Shown: piece by piece, positions 28,901 through 40,013 of the stretch
Layout of the letters: the number at the start of each line of letters is the position of its first letter
Position numbering within the stretch: the stretch's first letter is position 1
Assembly: GCA_008704415.1 (NCBI GenBank)
Contig: VXIS01000170.1
Location: 1 to 64,000 of the forward strand
From: Sphaerosporella brunnea
Taxonomy: Eukaryota; Ascomycota; Pezizomycetes; Pezizales; Pyronemataceae
Direction: 5' to 3'
Length of the DNA stretch: 64,000 nt
Notes under the pieces: model-generated
The model's database searches: none
What the model was told of the DNA's origin: nothing
What the model saw: only the letters and a program-made list of their open reading frames with translations
Made by a program: the position numbers and the translations under genes

Positions 28901-31900
28901 AAGCGTTGGCCATAGGCCATGAACCTGTAACCTTGAAGCGATATCGAAATACGTGGCGCGTGAATTTCTTCTTTCGCATATCGAACCGTGCTTCGACATC
29001 TGTCTCAAACTTTGCCTCAGTTTGCTCTGCGATACCCAAACGCAGCCGTTTACTCCGGCGGCGAACCACTGTCCAGCATGCAGGTGTGGCGTATACCCGG
29101 GGACTAACTACTCGGGCACGCGGTATTTCTATCTTGGGGGGGGGAAGGGGGGTCAAATGATCGCTCAGGCATGCACACGAGCGATCACTCGTCGGAGGAA
29201 GCCATGATGCGTGTTTGGCGATGTGCAGTCGGCCTCTTAGCAACATATAGTGCAGTCTAGATACCTCCGGCCGTTGTGTTCTTCATACACTGCACGGAAT
29301 CTACCGCATCTGCTCCGTCACAAGACACTCATTCTCGGTGTATGTTGCAAGTAGGCCAGGTCTCGGCTAGGGAGAAGCAGCCAAATTCAGTGCCTAAACG
29401 CCGTAGTGCGCTATGACTTTATGGATACCGTACACCCCGCGATAGACTTTGCATCGAACTTGGGACGGGCTTGTGTGAACGACGGACGATGACGAGGACA
29501 CAGAGCGAGATTGCATTAAGAGGGCAAAGAGGACGCAATATGCATCAGGGTTTGCGTGGCATTGAAATCTGATGGAGCTGTTTCAGACTTTGTCACCTGG
29601 TGATTTCACGGTTCGCACTCGACGATTGGACAGGGCATAATGGTTGAAGTTGTCGGTCCGAGGGTCCGATACTGGCATGTCTGCACACGCAGAACTTTGA
29701 CTCACGAGATCCGGCCTTTAACAAAGCCTGTACGTTCGGTTCACTGACTCTTCCTACAGTGAATCGTGGGTGATATACGCGGTGTACGCTTACGCGGTAT
29801 TATCGTCGCGTGCACAGCGGGGCTGTCGACGCGGAATTTTACAACCATTTCACTTTGGTTGCTGACGGAGGATAGAAACAAGCTACTACCATCGAGGGCA
29901 TTCACAGTGGTGTCCCGCCAGCCTTCGAAAAAATCCGCAATTCAGCTTTGTGTGTGCAGGCAACGCAAAGGGACGCGTGGAGACGACATACACCGCTGAT
30001 GAGGCTTGTGTTGAGCTCTTGAGAAGTGTTGTAGCTGCCATGGCGCACAAAGCAATTTGACATGCACAAACGTCAGTCTACGGTGGGCTGTCCAAAGCCC
30101 TAGCCATGGGGGCGTGTGCGAAACCTTGTGGTTAAATATATATGGTAAATGTCTCCTATAGCGCCCTAGCAATGGACTGGAAGTGGATTCGAAGTGGGCT
30201 GCTTTAATTGCAAGCTCACATCGCACTCTCAGAACACGGCCATCCTGCTCGCCAGATCTTGCGTCACATGCATGATCCAGTGCGACAGTACTGCAAAGCA
30301 TGGAGTGGCCAGCGCTCACCGACTGTGCGTCATGGGTGAAACAAAAGCTGCAGCCGCGATTTGTGGCCGTCTGCCATCCTGGGTAGTAACATTGACGGCA
30401 CCTTTCGCTTCTGCGAAGGTATGGACCGGCTATTATGGTCAGCGTATCCAGGATGGACGTTACGAACGGCTGCGGCGTAGATCTTGCTACACCTCTCCAG
30501 AAGAAACAAGGCAACAATGTTCCGCACCTGGGTGGCCTCGCTCTAGCAACAGGCATCATGTGACCCATTCGGCCGCAGATTCCACTGGAATATCGGTCAC
30601 GCCAATGACGCTAGAGCCGTCGACAACGTAGTGTCAAAATGAAATGCTGCAGAGCAGCGATTGGTCCTTTTGCAACCTGGAATGTCGAAACATGATCCTC
30701 TAATGTCTGCGTTGCCAGTTAGGCTTGGTTGCGAGTCACGATTGACTTCTCGCTGCCAGGTTTTGATGTCACTCGATATGATTGCGGTATTCGCGGCGGC
30801 TGTGGGTCGCAGGTTGGTTGCCGGCTGAAGAATAACTACCCAGCCGTCCGTATTGGACTTATTGGACTTTAACCCACGATGGCCACGACATTCTGATTGA
30901 AGCGTAGCGGTTCCATCACGTTGCCGTACCACCGAAAGGTGGCCCATCAACTATCCAATCATGTGGTGAAGTCGTGCTTGGCTTTCCCATGCAATTCCGT
31001 GATTTTCAGCCACACTAGAAGTCACTGCCAGCACTCTTGTTGAATTGTTCGCAGTGAGATCTGCATTCTTTTGAGATACACGCCAATCCATGTCACGTGA
31101 AATGCATATGTCTTCGTTGATCACCTCATTTTTGACCACCCAAGCGATAGGAGAGTGACTGGCGTCACGCAGAGGTGCACCTTGCGCAGCTTCCCTCCTG
31201 CCTTGTCACAACCCAAGCTTTCGCTCCATCTGCGACTTCTTATGGGCGGGGTTCACGGCCATGTAACAAAACTGATTTCCCGCAGAGCAATTGATATGTA
31301 GCGCCAATACGGTGGGGGGCAAGAACCTAAAAAAGAAGCACAAGCAGAACATGTGGAGACCGAAGCCGCGGAAGGGCACAGCAACACTCCGGTGAATGAC
31401 GCTGCGGGCAACGCCTGGCCTCCGTCCGGTTGGGGTAGATAACCGGTAGTGCATGTCATCGGAACTACTCGACCGAATGAATCCAGAAATGGAGATCCCG
31501 CCACCCAATTATCAGCCGATTCACAAAATACGTCGTTCACTCTGGGGGCTGCATGGCGTCTGAATCGCGGTGGACGCCGCACGCTGGGTCAACGGACCGC
31601 GAAAATGTGAGAACTGCATGCCTGATTGCAACCACTTTGTAGCAAAGCAACTCTGGAGACAGAGAAATGCCAGAGTGATTTCCTCGATGGAAGGAAGCAT
31701 ATCCTTGCACCCGGTGATTGACTCGTCCCTTGTTTGGTTGCCTTGGTAGCAATGTCGACTGCGAAATTAGGACGCGTTCGGGACTGCTCTGCACGATAGC
31801 GCGGATGCTATCATGTACATGTACATAAAACAAGTGAAAGAATACATCGACCGAACGCTGTCGTTGAGAGGCACGACGGAAAGGGAGACAGGTTTCCCTT

Positions 31901-32289
31901 GGTTGTCGAACGTCGTTTCCTTTCAGATAAACGAACGGATCTTCTGCCCCTGCACCCAGCTACCTCGTGGATAGTCCGCTGCTATCATTCTATGACGTAC
32001 GACCCGTCAATGGCCGCGCAATATCTCCCACTTTCAACATAGCGTCACATGTGTAATGCCATCTATTCGGCTCGAGTACAGCAGCAACATGGCCTCCTGC
32101 CTGGACACATCATCATCAGCCAGGCCTTGGGTGCAATGCGTTTCGAGAATGACTAGCCCTGTCATTTTCGCCGCAACCAGAAAGTCTAACATCCACAGCT
32201 CAGCCGGTAAATTGATAAACGAACGACCCGGTCGGACAGGATGCTGTAGGGGTGACGATCAGCACATATAGCGCCGTATGTGGACGTTG
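28901..32289. other. Unassigned region
   Basis: Frames of 100-208 aa occur on both strands (29942-30568 minus, 30194-30631 plus, 31253-31582 minus) without recognised motifs or splice structure. A G9-AA-G6 run lies at 29136-29152. No mobile-element ends with duplications were found. Confidence 0.4.
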
Positions 32290-33045
32290 CGATGTTCGAA
32301 ACATGGCTGGAGCGTCCCGAATGAAGTAGCATGTTTCGTAATGCGAAGAATCGGATCCAATGGCGAGAACTGTGAGTCTGACTTGGTTCTCACCGGTGCA
32401 AACGATCACAGTCCACCCAGCCGCGATAGGCGGATGGAACCAGGAGATTAAGGGGTAAGCGAGGTTGAAGCATCGACATAAGAGCTGTTGACTGCAAATA
32501 ACACATGGCATGGTTGCCGTCGTATGCATAGGACTCTAGATTGGTGAAAGTACCGAACGGTGTGCTCGCGGCGAGCAAATTGGCAAGGGATGGAGAGTGA
32601 ATGAGAGCGGCATCTACAAATTTCCACAACGATCTTGTTATGATTACGTACCGTGCTTCCGCGATTTTTACGGCATGTTATATGTATATATCTTGATTCC
32701 AGCAGATCAGTCCTCTTTCTGTAAATACACAGGACCACTTCCACTTGGGTTCCAACCACCGAGAATGCCGTAGAGCCCACCACGCCTGCCAGCACCATGC
32801 CACTGAACTGCCGACCCTGCACACGAAGGGGTCCGACCCTGCACACGAAGGGGTCCAAAACACGGACGGCGATGCTGCGCGGGTACCTGTTCTTGCTTGC
32901 GCTTGCGAACGGACGGAGCAGTTGAACCGGCGGCTGCTCACCGCACGACATTGATACGCGCTTCCAGCAACATCGCCATGTGAACCCTGCGGTACAGAAT
33001 GTCAGAGATGTTGAATCAGATCATTACCGTCAAGGGGTGTTCCGG
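32290..33045. repeat. Repeat family R1, copy 2
   Basis: Collinear with 16848-17642 in the same orientation. It contains an internal direct duplication, GACCCTGCACACGAAGGGGTCC repeated in tandem at about 32813-32857. The minus-strand frame 32448-32951 (167 aa) shares LRVQGRQF and MVLAGVVGS with the minus-strand frame of copy 1. Confidence 0.7.
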
Positions 33046-33419
33046 TTGTCGAAAGAGCCACCCGCATGAGCTGCCGTCTTGGCCATTGCTCACCGGTATT
33101 CTCAAGGATCGCAATGCCAGATCCAATAGGCCACTTTACTTTCAAAACGGTCAGAGCTTCGGAGCCGCTGTCTCTCCTTTTCTGTGATAGACACGCATTG
33201 TGACCCGTATGTGTTTAAAGCAGACATTGCCGCGTATACATCAGAATTTTATCGTTGAATAGAATGTGCGGTTGTGTTTTGTTAGTTACTAGGTCTACTC
33301 TAATGATTGATAGGGATCGTCGGGGGCGTAGGTATCTTAGCCAACGGTTTGCGAAAATATCATGTAGGCCTACAGTTCGGTCCTTAACATTTACTCCCGC
33401 GCATAAGAAAACATCACAA
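33046..33419. other. Unassigned spacer
   Basis: A/T-rich in the second half, with only short frames. Nothing recognised. Confidence 0.4.
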
Positions 33420-33583
33420 GTCTTGGTGGCTTAACGGTGGAGCATTGATGCGAGCTAGGGGCGACTGCAGCGTCCTGGGTTCAAATCTCTGCAAGATCGT
33501 TTCGCGGGTTTGGGGAGTGCCCGGGGACGCCTGGGTCGGGTAAGGTAAGTATTACCAGACTTAAATTTTTGCCGCTTTTTTTA
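33420..33583 (+). mobile_element. SINE-like tRNA-derived sequence
   Basis: A-box TGGCTTAACGG (33427-33437) and B-box GGTTCAAATC (33478-33487) are spaced 40 nt apart, as in tRNAs. A perfect D-arm can be drawn (GCTT, loop, GAGC). The anticodon and acceptor stems pair poorly, so it is not a working tRNA gene. A 3' region ends in a TTTTTTT run at 33576-33583, a possible Pol III stop. No target duplication was identified and no second copy was noticed in the window. Confidence 0.5.
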
Positions 33584-33985
33584 AAGGCATCAGCTGCATG
33601 ATTCATGGCTGCCCGATATATGACCACAACAGGTTGACGAACGCTTATGATATTCCATGTTCGCATGAACTTTGCTTTGTTGGCTTGTAGGACCGCCCGG
33701 ATGGTCACCAGCGATTGTCGCGCCATCGAGATTCAATTTTCAGAGGTGAAAGTCCTCATCGCTTATATCTTGAAATCAGTCCACTACAGCACCTGACCGC
33801 GCAGAATGAACTCGGCTCGCGTGAAGTGCCAATTAGCTCTAAAGATAAAACACTCCAAGCCGCGGTGGCAGGTGCATTGTTCTTGCCGCCGGGAAAAGGC
33901 CAGGGCGGGCACGCTGGCCGACTGCCGGCCGGTGTTGGTCAGTGAATCCGTGTTAACTGGATGTTGAATACTATTAGAATTATGT
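33584..33985. other. Unassigned spacer
   Basis: Short frames only, no motif. Confidence 0.4.
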
Positions 33986-33989
33986 GGTA

Positions 33990-34122
33990 AAGCAGAACAG
34001 CTCGAGCTGGCTCGAGCTGACACCCAAGGCTCGGAGGCGAGCCCGAGCCTCCACCTCCACGAGCCGAGCCTGCTCGAGCTGGCATTGGAGGATTGATTCG
34101 AGCCGGCTCGTGTCCATCACTA
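33990..34122. mobile_element. hAT end fragment of the 15.6-kb family
   Basis: The right end GAGCCGGCTCGTGTCCATCACTA (34100-34122) equals the right end of the 15.58-16.71 kb element, and the segment is full of CTCGAGC/GAGCCG palindromes. A matching left end and 8-bp duplication (expected CCGTTGAA) were not found, so it is a truncated or heavily mutated copy. Confidence 0.7.
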
Positions 34123-35839
34123 CCGTTGAATGGGCATCCACTGGATATCAGCCGACAACTGTAGAATGAAGAACGATTATAGAATGAGTCACGACCAAAG
34201 ATAAACCGGCATGGCGACATGGCCCACACTGCGTATTCTCTTCGGATGCTATGAACTCTGAAGAGCCGCGTCGGACGCTGGTCCGAGGATGTTGTTCACT
34301 CAAAGCGTTACTTCGTCCCATCCGCGTCCGCATGCATGAATGCGACATCTTTCCTGTCATGATTCATATGCTGTTGCAGCGCTCTTGACTCAGCTGTGAG
34401 CGGACTGCCATTGGCATTAACTGCGCGTCGTAACGGATGATTGCAGATAGCTTGGTCTGTGTGACTTCAACATGCATAGCCATCCGCTGTTTTGTGCGGC
34501 TTCACATCCTTGACTGCCATGCTCCATTCACCTTCGGTTGAAGTTGCTCATGGTGGGTGCCTACGCACCACAGTTACTTCCAAAACACTCCTGTAGACCA
34601 GTCATTGCGCAGGTGATGGGTGCTTCCCTGGCAGGGTTTAATGGTTTTTGTGGTTTAGAGGGCTCACAACCTGTTCGCAATTCCTCAAAGATCTTTGCGG
34701 CAGGTGACGCGTTCAGTATCACGTATAGCAGGCGAAGGTTGCAGGTGCACCTGGGTGACGAAGCCTGGTAGAGTGCTACTCGCCGCACCGGCCCTCATTT
34801 GCATCAATCGGGCACCGATCCGACGTCTTTACATAGTCGTGTGGGGGCGGCTTCCTCATCGCATCATCTACCTGGCCTTGTATGCCATGTCACGGTCTGT
34901 ACTATCTCCCTTGCCGGAATAACGCCTGCCGGGCGTGCGAATCCTGGGCAACCATGATTGTCTCCTATTCATGGTACTTATTGCATCCTGAATGGTCATG
35001 ACAGACCCCCCGCCCTTTTGCTGTATTCCTACATATTGATCGTCTGTGATGGATCAACGACGGAAATCAAAAAGGCCGGGACTCAACAAAATGAAGGTAT
35101 CAAATAGAAGACAAAAGACCTCCTCCCCTAACCTATTCAGACGATGAAGATCCTCCGCCGCCACGGATTCTGAACTTAGGATTCGGCAGAAACCGCAGAA
35201 TATGCGCGTAGCAGTGTCCTCCCGGGAACGCTCAACACTGGGTTTCTGTTTGTGTACCAACTGATAAGCTTCGCTGTCCTTCCCCCAACAGTGCAATACT
35301 ATCATTCATACATTCCACCGAAAGGGAATGTTTGATGTGGGGGGTGCTTGCACCCCAAGCACATGAAGGCACATCATGAGCATTTAGACTGAGCTGCCTA
35401 ATACGATCTCCCCGCGCACGGAAGCTGTCGCTCGGCTGCTTGTATGTTGGCTGTGTTGCAAGCTTCTGGTGCCGGGAGGAGGCCGAAGCGCAGCTTGACC
35501 TGACATGCGAATGGAACACGTTTTGTCTACCCTGCCTTGGAACTGCGCAACCTTTCTTGCTTGTGCGTTTGTTGGCGACCACAACGGTCCGCGTTCATCC
35601 TGTGAAGACTCACGTTGGTACGCATTGCTACTGTGCGGGCGCGGGCATCCCTGGAGCGCACTCTTCTTTTGCAACCACTACACTGAGGGTGATCATGTCA
35701 ACAACAGGTAGCTGGACTATTTAGAACCAAAGATAGTAGGTTCGGAACGAAATGCCGACTGCTTTCTTTCGGGGTAGGAGGCACGTGAGTGATAACGAAC
35801 GATCACGAATCGCGGCCAGCTATCTTGATGGGCTGTGAG
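34123..35839. other. Unassigned region
   Basis: Frames up to 116 aa (35232-35582 minus) and 94 aa (35440-35724 plus) overlap; none is recognised. No repeats noticed. Confidence 0.4.
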
Positions 35840-36167
35840 TAGTGTTGTCCACGAGTCGCGGACTCCACACTATGAACTCGGGTTTTTGGGGTTTTTGATG
35901 GACTTGTGCCGTGCGAGTTTCACGAGTTTGACTCCGGTTAAAGCTCGAGTACACGTTATTGTATTCGAGTTCATGGAAATTACAGTTCAAACTCAAAACA
36001 ACAAAACCCGGAGTTATTCCCAACGTCAAAGACACCGAACGTACTATCTAGAACCCCGGTCCAGCTCGAATCACTGAGAGTCTAGGTGACTCGAATACGG
36101 TTGAAACTCCAACCTTATTTATAGTTTTAACTCCTACACGCACCGAACAGACTCGTGGACAACACTA
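35840..36167. mobile_element. hAT MITE (328 bp), third TIR type
   Basis: Ends TAGTGTTGTCCACGAGTC and GACTCGTGGACAACACTA form an 18-bp perfect inverted repeat. Flanks are GCTGTGAG (35832-35839) and ACTGTGAG (36168-36175), 7 of 8 matching. Internal sequence has repeated GAACTC/GAGTT motifs and no coding capacity. TIR form and duplication length place it in the hAT group. Confidence 0.87.
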
Positions 36168-36659
36168 ACTGTGAGTTGAAGGTCGCTTCTCGTGCGAGTT
36201 AGGGGAGAGCGACAAAAGGGCGATCTTCATAAACTGCTGGTTGTGATGATCTGCCCAGGATATTGATGCTGTTGAGCTGATTGATCAGCATCAAGGGGTA
36301 TACTTCACCAGTATCGCTGACATGAGTGTACCGCTATATGCGACGCAGATGCTTGCATCCGCACTGTACCTATGGTGGCGGACACCCACTTGGCCAAAAA
36401 AACGCGGCAAAACGGTGATCCTGGACATCTAAGCAAACATCTTGGCAGTCTGCGCCGTCAAAACCTCTTTTTACCATCTGGTTTTCACTGATGTAGCACA
36501 ATGAATGAACCCCGGGCTGGCCCTCCATGGCTTCCAAACCCGCAGGCTGCATCGGCTTCAGTTGGTGCGGCCATTGCGTAGGCTACCTCTGCGGGCGACT
36601 ATCGAAGCTGTGGTTATTCGATATGCGGGTGGCTGAACGTTGGGCATTAAAGACAGCGG
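36168..36659. other. Unassigned spacer
   Basis: Short frames only (60 aa, 36370-36552 minus), no motif. Confidence 0.4.
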
Positions 36660-36809
36660 ATGATGAATACCTGCTCGGGGTTATGGCAACCACCTGAAGA
36701 AACCGTGGATGAGGAGGATGAGGTGCAGCCGCCGCGTAAGCGTGGATCAGTATTCGATGACACAGCGACTTCTATGCGGCGTCGCAAACCTCATTTCTTC
36801 ACTTCCTAG
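36660..36809 (+). CDS. Small reading frame (49 aa), acidic then basic C-terminus
   Basis: It reads MMNTCSGLWQPPEETVDEED, then PPRKRGSVFDD and MRRRKPHFFTS before TAG. The acidic patch followed by basic clusters (PPRKRG, MRRRKPH) looks like the nuclear-localisation tail of a larger protein, so it may be a relic last exon. No family is recognised and a chance frame is possible. Confidence 0.25.
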   Translation: MMNTCSGLWQPPEETVDEEDEVQPPRKRGSVFDDTATSMRRRKPHFFTS

Positions 36810-37047
36810 TCCTGACCAAACGTGAATGCGACGGCGCTGGTTCTTGTCTAATAACCATATACGTCGTTCGCTTGCACCTACGACACGGCGTCCACTGTAC
36901 CCGTCCGGTCATTTGTTGTCTAGAGCACGAGGTGCGATGCAGAAGATGTGTTGAACACCACCCGCTTGTCACTCTGTCCCCAATCAGTCTACATGCCGTG
37001 CGACATCAAATTGTATATCGCTGTGAGGTTTAATCCTGTGCGTGGGT

Positions 37048-37063
37048 AAAGCCCTAGGGCTTT
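37048..37063. promoter_or_regulatory. Perfect 16-bp palindrome upstream of the F-box gene
   Basis: AAAGCCCTAGGGCTTT, centred about 157 bp upstream of ATG 37212. It could bind a dimeric regulator; unproven. Confidence 0.3.
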
Positions 37064-37211
37064 GCGGGTTCCGTGGGATAAAGCGCGACCCATCCACCAA
37101 TCCTCCCAAAATTTCGCCTGCACGCGCTTCCTCGTCGCCGCATCAACACTGAGCCACCACATCCGTTCGCGTCCATTCTCCCGCCATCTATTCTACACCG
37201 GAGCTGCGACG

Positions 37212-38350
37212 ATGGGACAGTATTGGCACGTCATCTGCCCTGAGGTGCAGCGGACATACGAAAGCATGGGAAAGCTCGGAGAGTATCTTTTCAGTCGAGA
37301 CCCCGAAGAAATAGTCGCACAACTTGTGATTGCACAGCCCAATTCGTGGGTGAGAGCCAATCTCTCCCCTGTACCGCTGTAAGATTGCCCCTGGGCGCTC
37401 GCAGAATCCCACTTGCTGATACCTATTACAGGTCCTTCCACGTCTCCGCCTCGCCGCTCCTCAATCTCCCGACCGAGCTCCTTGACGAGGTCATCGTGTA
37501 TCTCCCACTTCCGCAATTGTTTGTCCTTGCGCTCTGCTCTCAGCGGCTTTACTACACTTGTCGAAGTCGCATCATGTCTGTTCTGCGACCGCGATGCGGA
37601 CAGCTAGCTGGTACCAGTCTGATCTGTATTGGCGAGTATATTGACGCCGGTGATTACCCACCCAGAATCGATTGGATACCCAAAATCGAAGAGCTCGAAA
37701 AGCAGTTAGCTTCAACCCTAGGTAACGAGAGCAGAGCGGATTCCGAGGACGGCGACGATTTCGGATACACCGACCCTTTGCGAACCGCAAAGGCTAACCC
37801 TAACCTTTTCCATTTGGCGGACGCCTTCTACGAGATGGTCCCTCAAGATAGCGATGTGTCACGCACTCTTACGAAGGCCCTCGTCAACTCTCCCTTTTGC
37901 AGCCTTTTCTTTGAACCCCACAAATACCTTCCCTTCAACTTATCCTTGGAATTCCGCGGGCTCAGGTCATTCGCTTCCGGTGTACTTTACCCGAATAGTG
38001 TCGAATGGATACTGCGAAACCTGACCACTAAGGAATACGTCCGACGCTCCGCTGTGGGACCTGTTGTCAATGGGCCATTTTCCTACGGTGGGGGTGGTGG
38101 ACTTGGTCACGTTTTGGTGTCGAGGATTTGTTGGAGCAGCGATTCCAGCACGGCGATGTCGTGGGACGGCATCCACAGGGGCATCTGAGCGGGTCATAAG
38201 TTCGACATCACCGCCATCACGGCCATCGAGGGAGATGATAGTTGGAAAGACGTGAGCGTGGAAGCCTACAAAGACATCAAGGCGATCTGGGAGAGCGAGT
38301 ACGGAGCTGAGTGGGGAGAATACTGGAGCATTGGCTACGGCGCTGTGTAG
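37212..38350 (+). pseudogene. F-box protein of the MGQYW family, with premature TGA
   Basis: Exon 1 37212-37345 begins MGQYWHVICPEVQRTYESMG, the N-terminal signature of a fungal F-box family. Intron 37346-37431 (GTGGGT donor, CTGATAC branch, TTACAG acceptor) is chosen because it joins the frames; a donor at 37350 would put the F-box out of frame. Exon 2 begins SFHVSASPLLNLPTELLDEV and continues LPQLFVLALCSQRLYYTC, an F-box (residues ~50-90) expected to bind Skp1 in an SCF ubiquitin ligase. The frame meets TGA at 38186-38188, but the same frame continues for 53 more codons (AGHKFDITAITAIEGDDSW .. YWSIGYGAV) to TAG 38350, so a Trp TGG probably became TGA. The product would lose about 15% of its length. 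Confidence 0.75.
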
Positions 38351-39136
38351 GCGAGGCGTAGTGTCCATTATACCCACCACGGGTATTAAGGAAGGGCTGT
38401 AAATGGAATATGTGCACACTTTGATAGTCCAATGTCATGTCGCCAGTCGGCACTCTGGAATGAAACATGCAGATATGCACATATTTTAAGTTTATAGAAG
38501 GTGTGGTATGCTCACCATGCATTTTTTCTTGTTTTTGGGGGGGGATAGTAACTGCTGAGGTTCCGAAAGTCATCTCGCGAGAAAAACAACAATCCTAGCG
38601 CCGGCGCGGATGCCATTGGCAACTTGAGAGAAAAAACAAAAAAACCTGTAAACAACAGCGCTGTAGATACTTGGTTTTCTCTCGGCATTGCATTGTGTTC
38701 CACCCACCGCCTCCCTCAAGCATGGGCATCAACGCCCTTTGCACAATAATCCCATACTCACATCGCCCTCCAGAGTCTTCATATTCGGAGGTGCGAATAC
38801 TCGTTCCTTTCATTCCTGCAATTTGCAACCCCTCAGTCGATATACGACGGGCCTCCTCCGTCGTTGTTGCGTTGCATCCGATTCGTTTTGTTTTGTGGCT
38901 TGAAATCTCAGCTTTCACCCCGAGGGCCCTGAATCCAGTGACTACAGGCGCGGAAAATAGCCGCCCGCATGGCCGCCGGTCCCTCATCCGATGCTCCTTC
39001 ACCATCACCATCACCAGCGAAATTCGCTGCCATCGCCGCCCGATTCTCTCAGATAATCATCAGGATGGATTCGCTGCAGCACCCACGACGATGACCGCGC
39101 ACTCGCTGAAGATGTGCGACATAAATCATCTTACGT
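38351..39136. other. Region between the F-box gene and the membrane-protein frame
   Basis: Frames on both strands (38671-39195 plus, 38595-39014 minus) overlap. A plus-strand ATG at 38968 opens MAAGPSSDAPSPSPSPAKFA in good context and could be the first exon of the next gene, but no splice joins it in frame to 39209. Confidence 0.35.
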
Positions 39137-39667
39137 ATGTCGAGTACTGGTATGCCCATTGTTTTTCTGTCTCCGTGCGCGCGCTCCCTGACTAACACTG
39201 TGTTCCAGATGTATCTCACCTGCCTTAACCCGTTCTTTTGCATTTTCAACGCCCTCTACACGCTCTTGACGCTTTTCATCCTCTCGCTCAGCTACCCTTT
39301 CAAAACGCTCTTCTCCTCCTCCTGCCTCGACTTCTCAGACGCCCTGACGTCTCACTTGTCGTCGCCGCTCTACTGGCACCCGCGCTTCACGTATCCGCAT
39401 CCGCACCTCATTCCAAGACCGGACGAACTCAGTGCGGGGTCACTTGTGGTAGTGCATCTAGTCTCGCCGCTGCTGGCGGTGCCGGTATGGACTATGGCAG
39501 CGGCAGTTGCATTGGTATGGCTCTATACGGAGGGTCTGCTGCGGGACAAGCACGACAATGACGGCTGCGAATACAAAAGCTTCCTCTGGGTTAAACAGCG
39601 ATGGGATAAAATTATGCTTGCGTCGCTGAAAGGCAAGAAGCTGGAAGTGGATAATGATGAGAAATGA
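39137..39667 (+). CDS. Small membrane protein or membrane-protein exon
   Basis: The frame from about 39209 reads MYLTCLNPFFCIFNALYTLL followed by LFILSLSYPF, a hydrophobic segment, then a polar loop with PHPHLIPRPDE, then SLVVVHLVSPLLAVPVWTMA and AAVALVWLYTEGLL, a second hydrophobic region, and a charged tail ending KKLEVDNDEK. The start is uncertain: TTCCAG at 39203-39208 with CTGACTAAC just upstream looks like a splice acceptor, so 39137-39208 is probably intron. The upstream exon could not be joined in frame. Codon content and the two membrane segments support a real gene. Function unknown. Confidence 0.5.
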   Translation: MSSTGMPIVFLSPCARSLTNTVFQMYLTCLNPFFCIFNALYTLLTLFILSLSYPFKTLFSSSCLDFSDALTSHLSSPLYWHPRFTYPHPHLIPRPDELSAGSLVVVHLVSPLLAVPVWTMAAAVALVWLYTEGLLRDKHDNDGCEYKSFLWVKQRWDKIMLASLKGKKLEVDNDEK

Positions 39668-39888
39668 CTTTGATGATCAATAACAACAAAAGGGTTGATG
39701 TGTTCTTTGGATTTTCTGGGGCACGCATTCCTTTGTTTTTTTCGTCAGGCAGGCAGGGACTGGGTCAACCGCGGTGAAATCGATATCAACTTCTTCCTCT
39801 TCTACTCCTGATACTCCATTCAAGCCGCCTCACCACCACCGCCACCGTTACCAGCGCTCGGTTTAACCCTATCTTTCATCTGAACCCT
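39668..39888. other. 3' flank
   Basis: Non-coding. A CACCACCACCGCCACC simple repeat lies near 39830-39850. Confidence 0.4.
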
Positions 39889-40013
39889 ATGGAAACTTCC
39901 ACAAAGATCACCAAGGAGGAATGGCTCCGCAGATTGAATGCAGACTATAAGGAGCTCAATCCTGGAAGGATATATGCAGAGCGGAGCCTTGCATGTCTAT
40001 CAACTCTGCTCGT
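39889..40013 (+). pseudogene. Gene 5' fragment cut by repeat R2
   Basis: METSTKITKEEWLRRLNADY begins a helical, charged frame in good start context. From about 40014 the sequence is repeat R2, so the reading frame to 40185 is a chimera. The family is not recognised. Confidence 0.3.

Noticed and set aside
29136..29152. G9-AA-G6 run as a regulatory quadruplex
   Set aside because: An isolated simple run with no gene close by; nothing supports a role.
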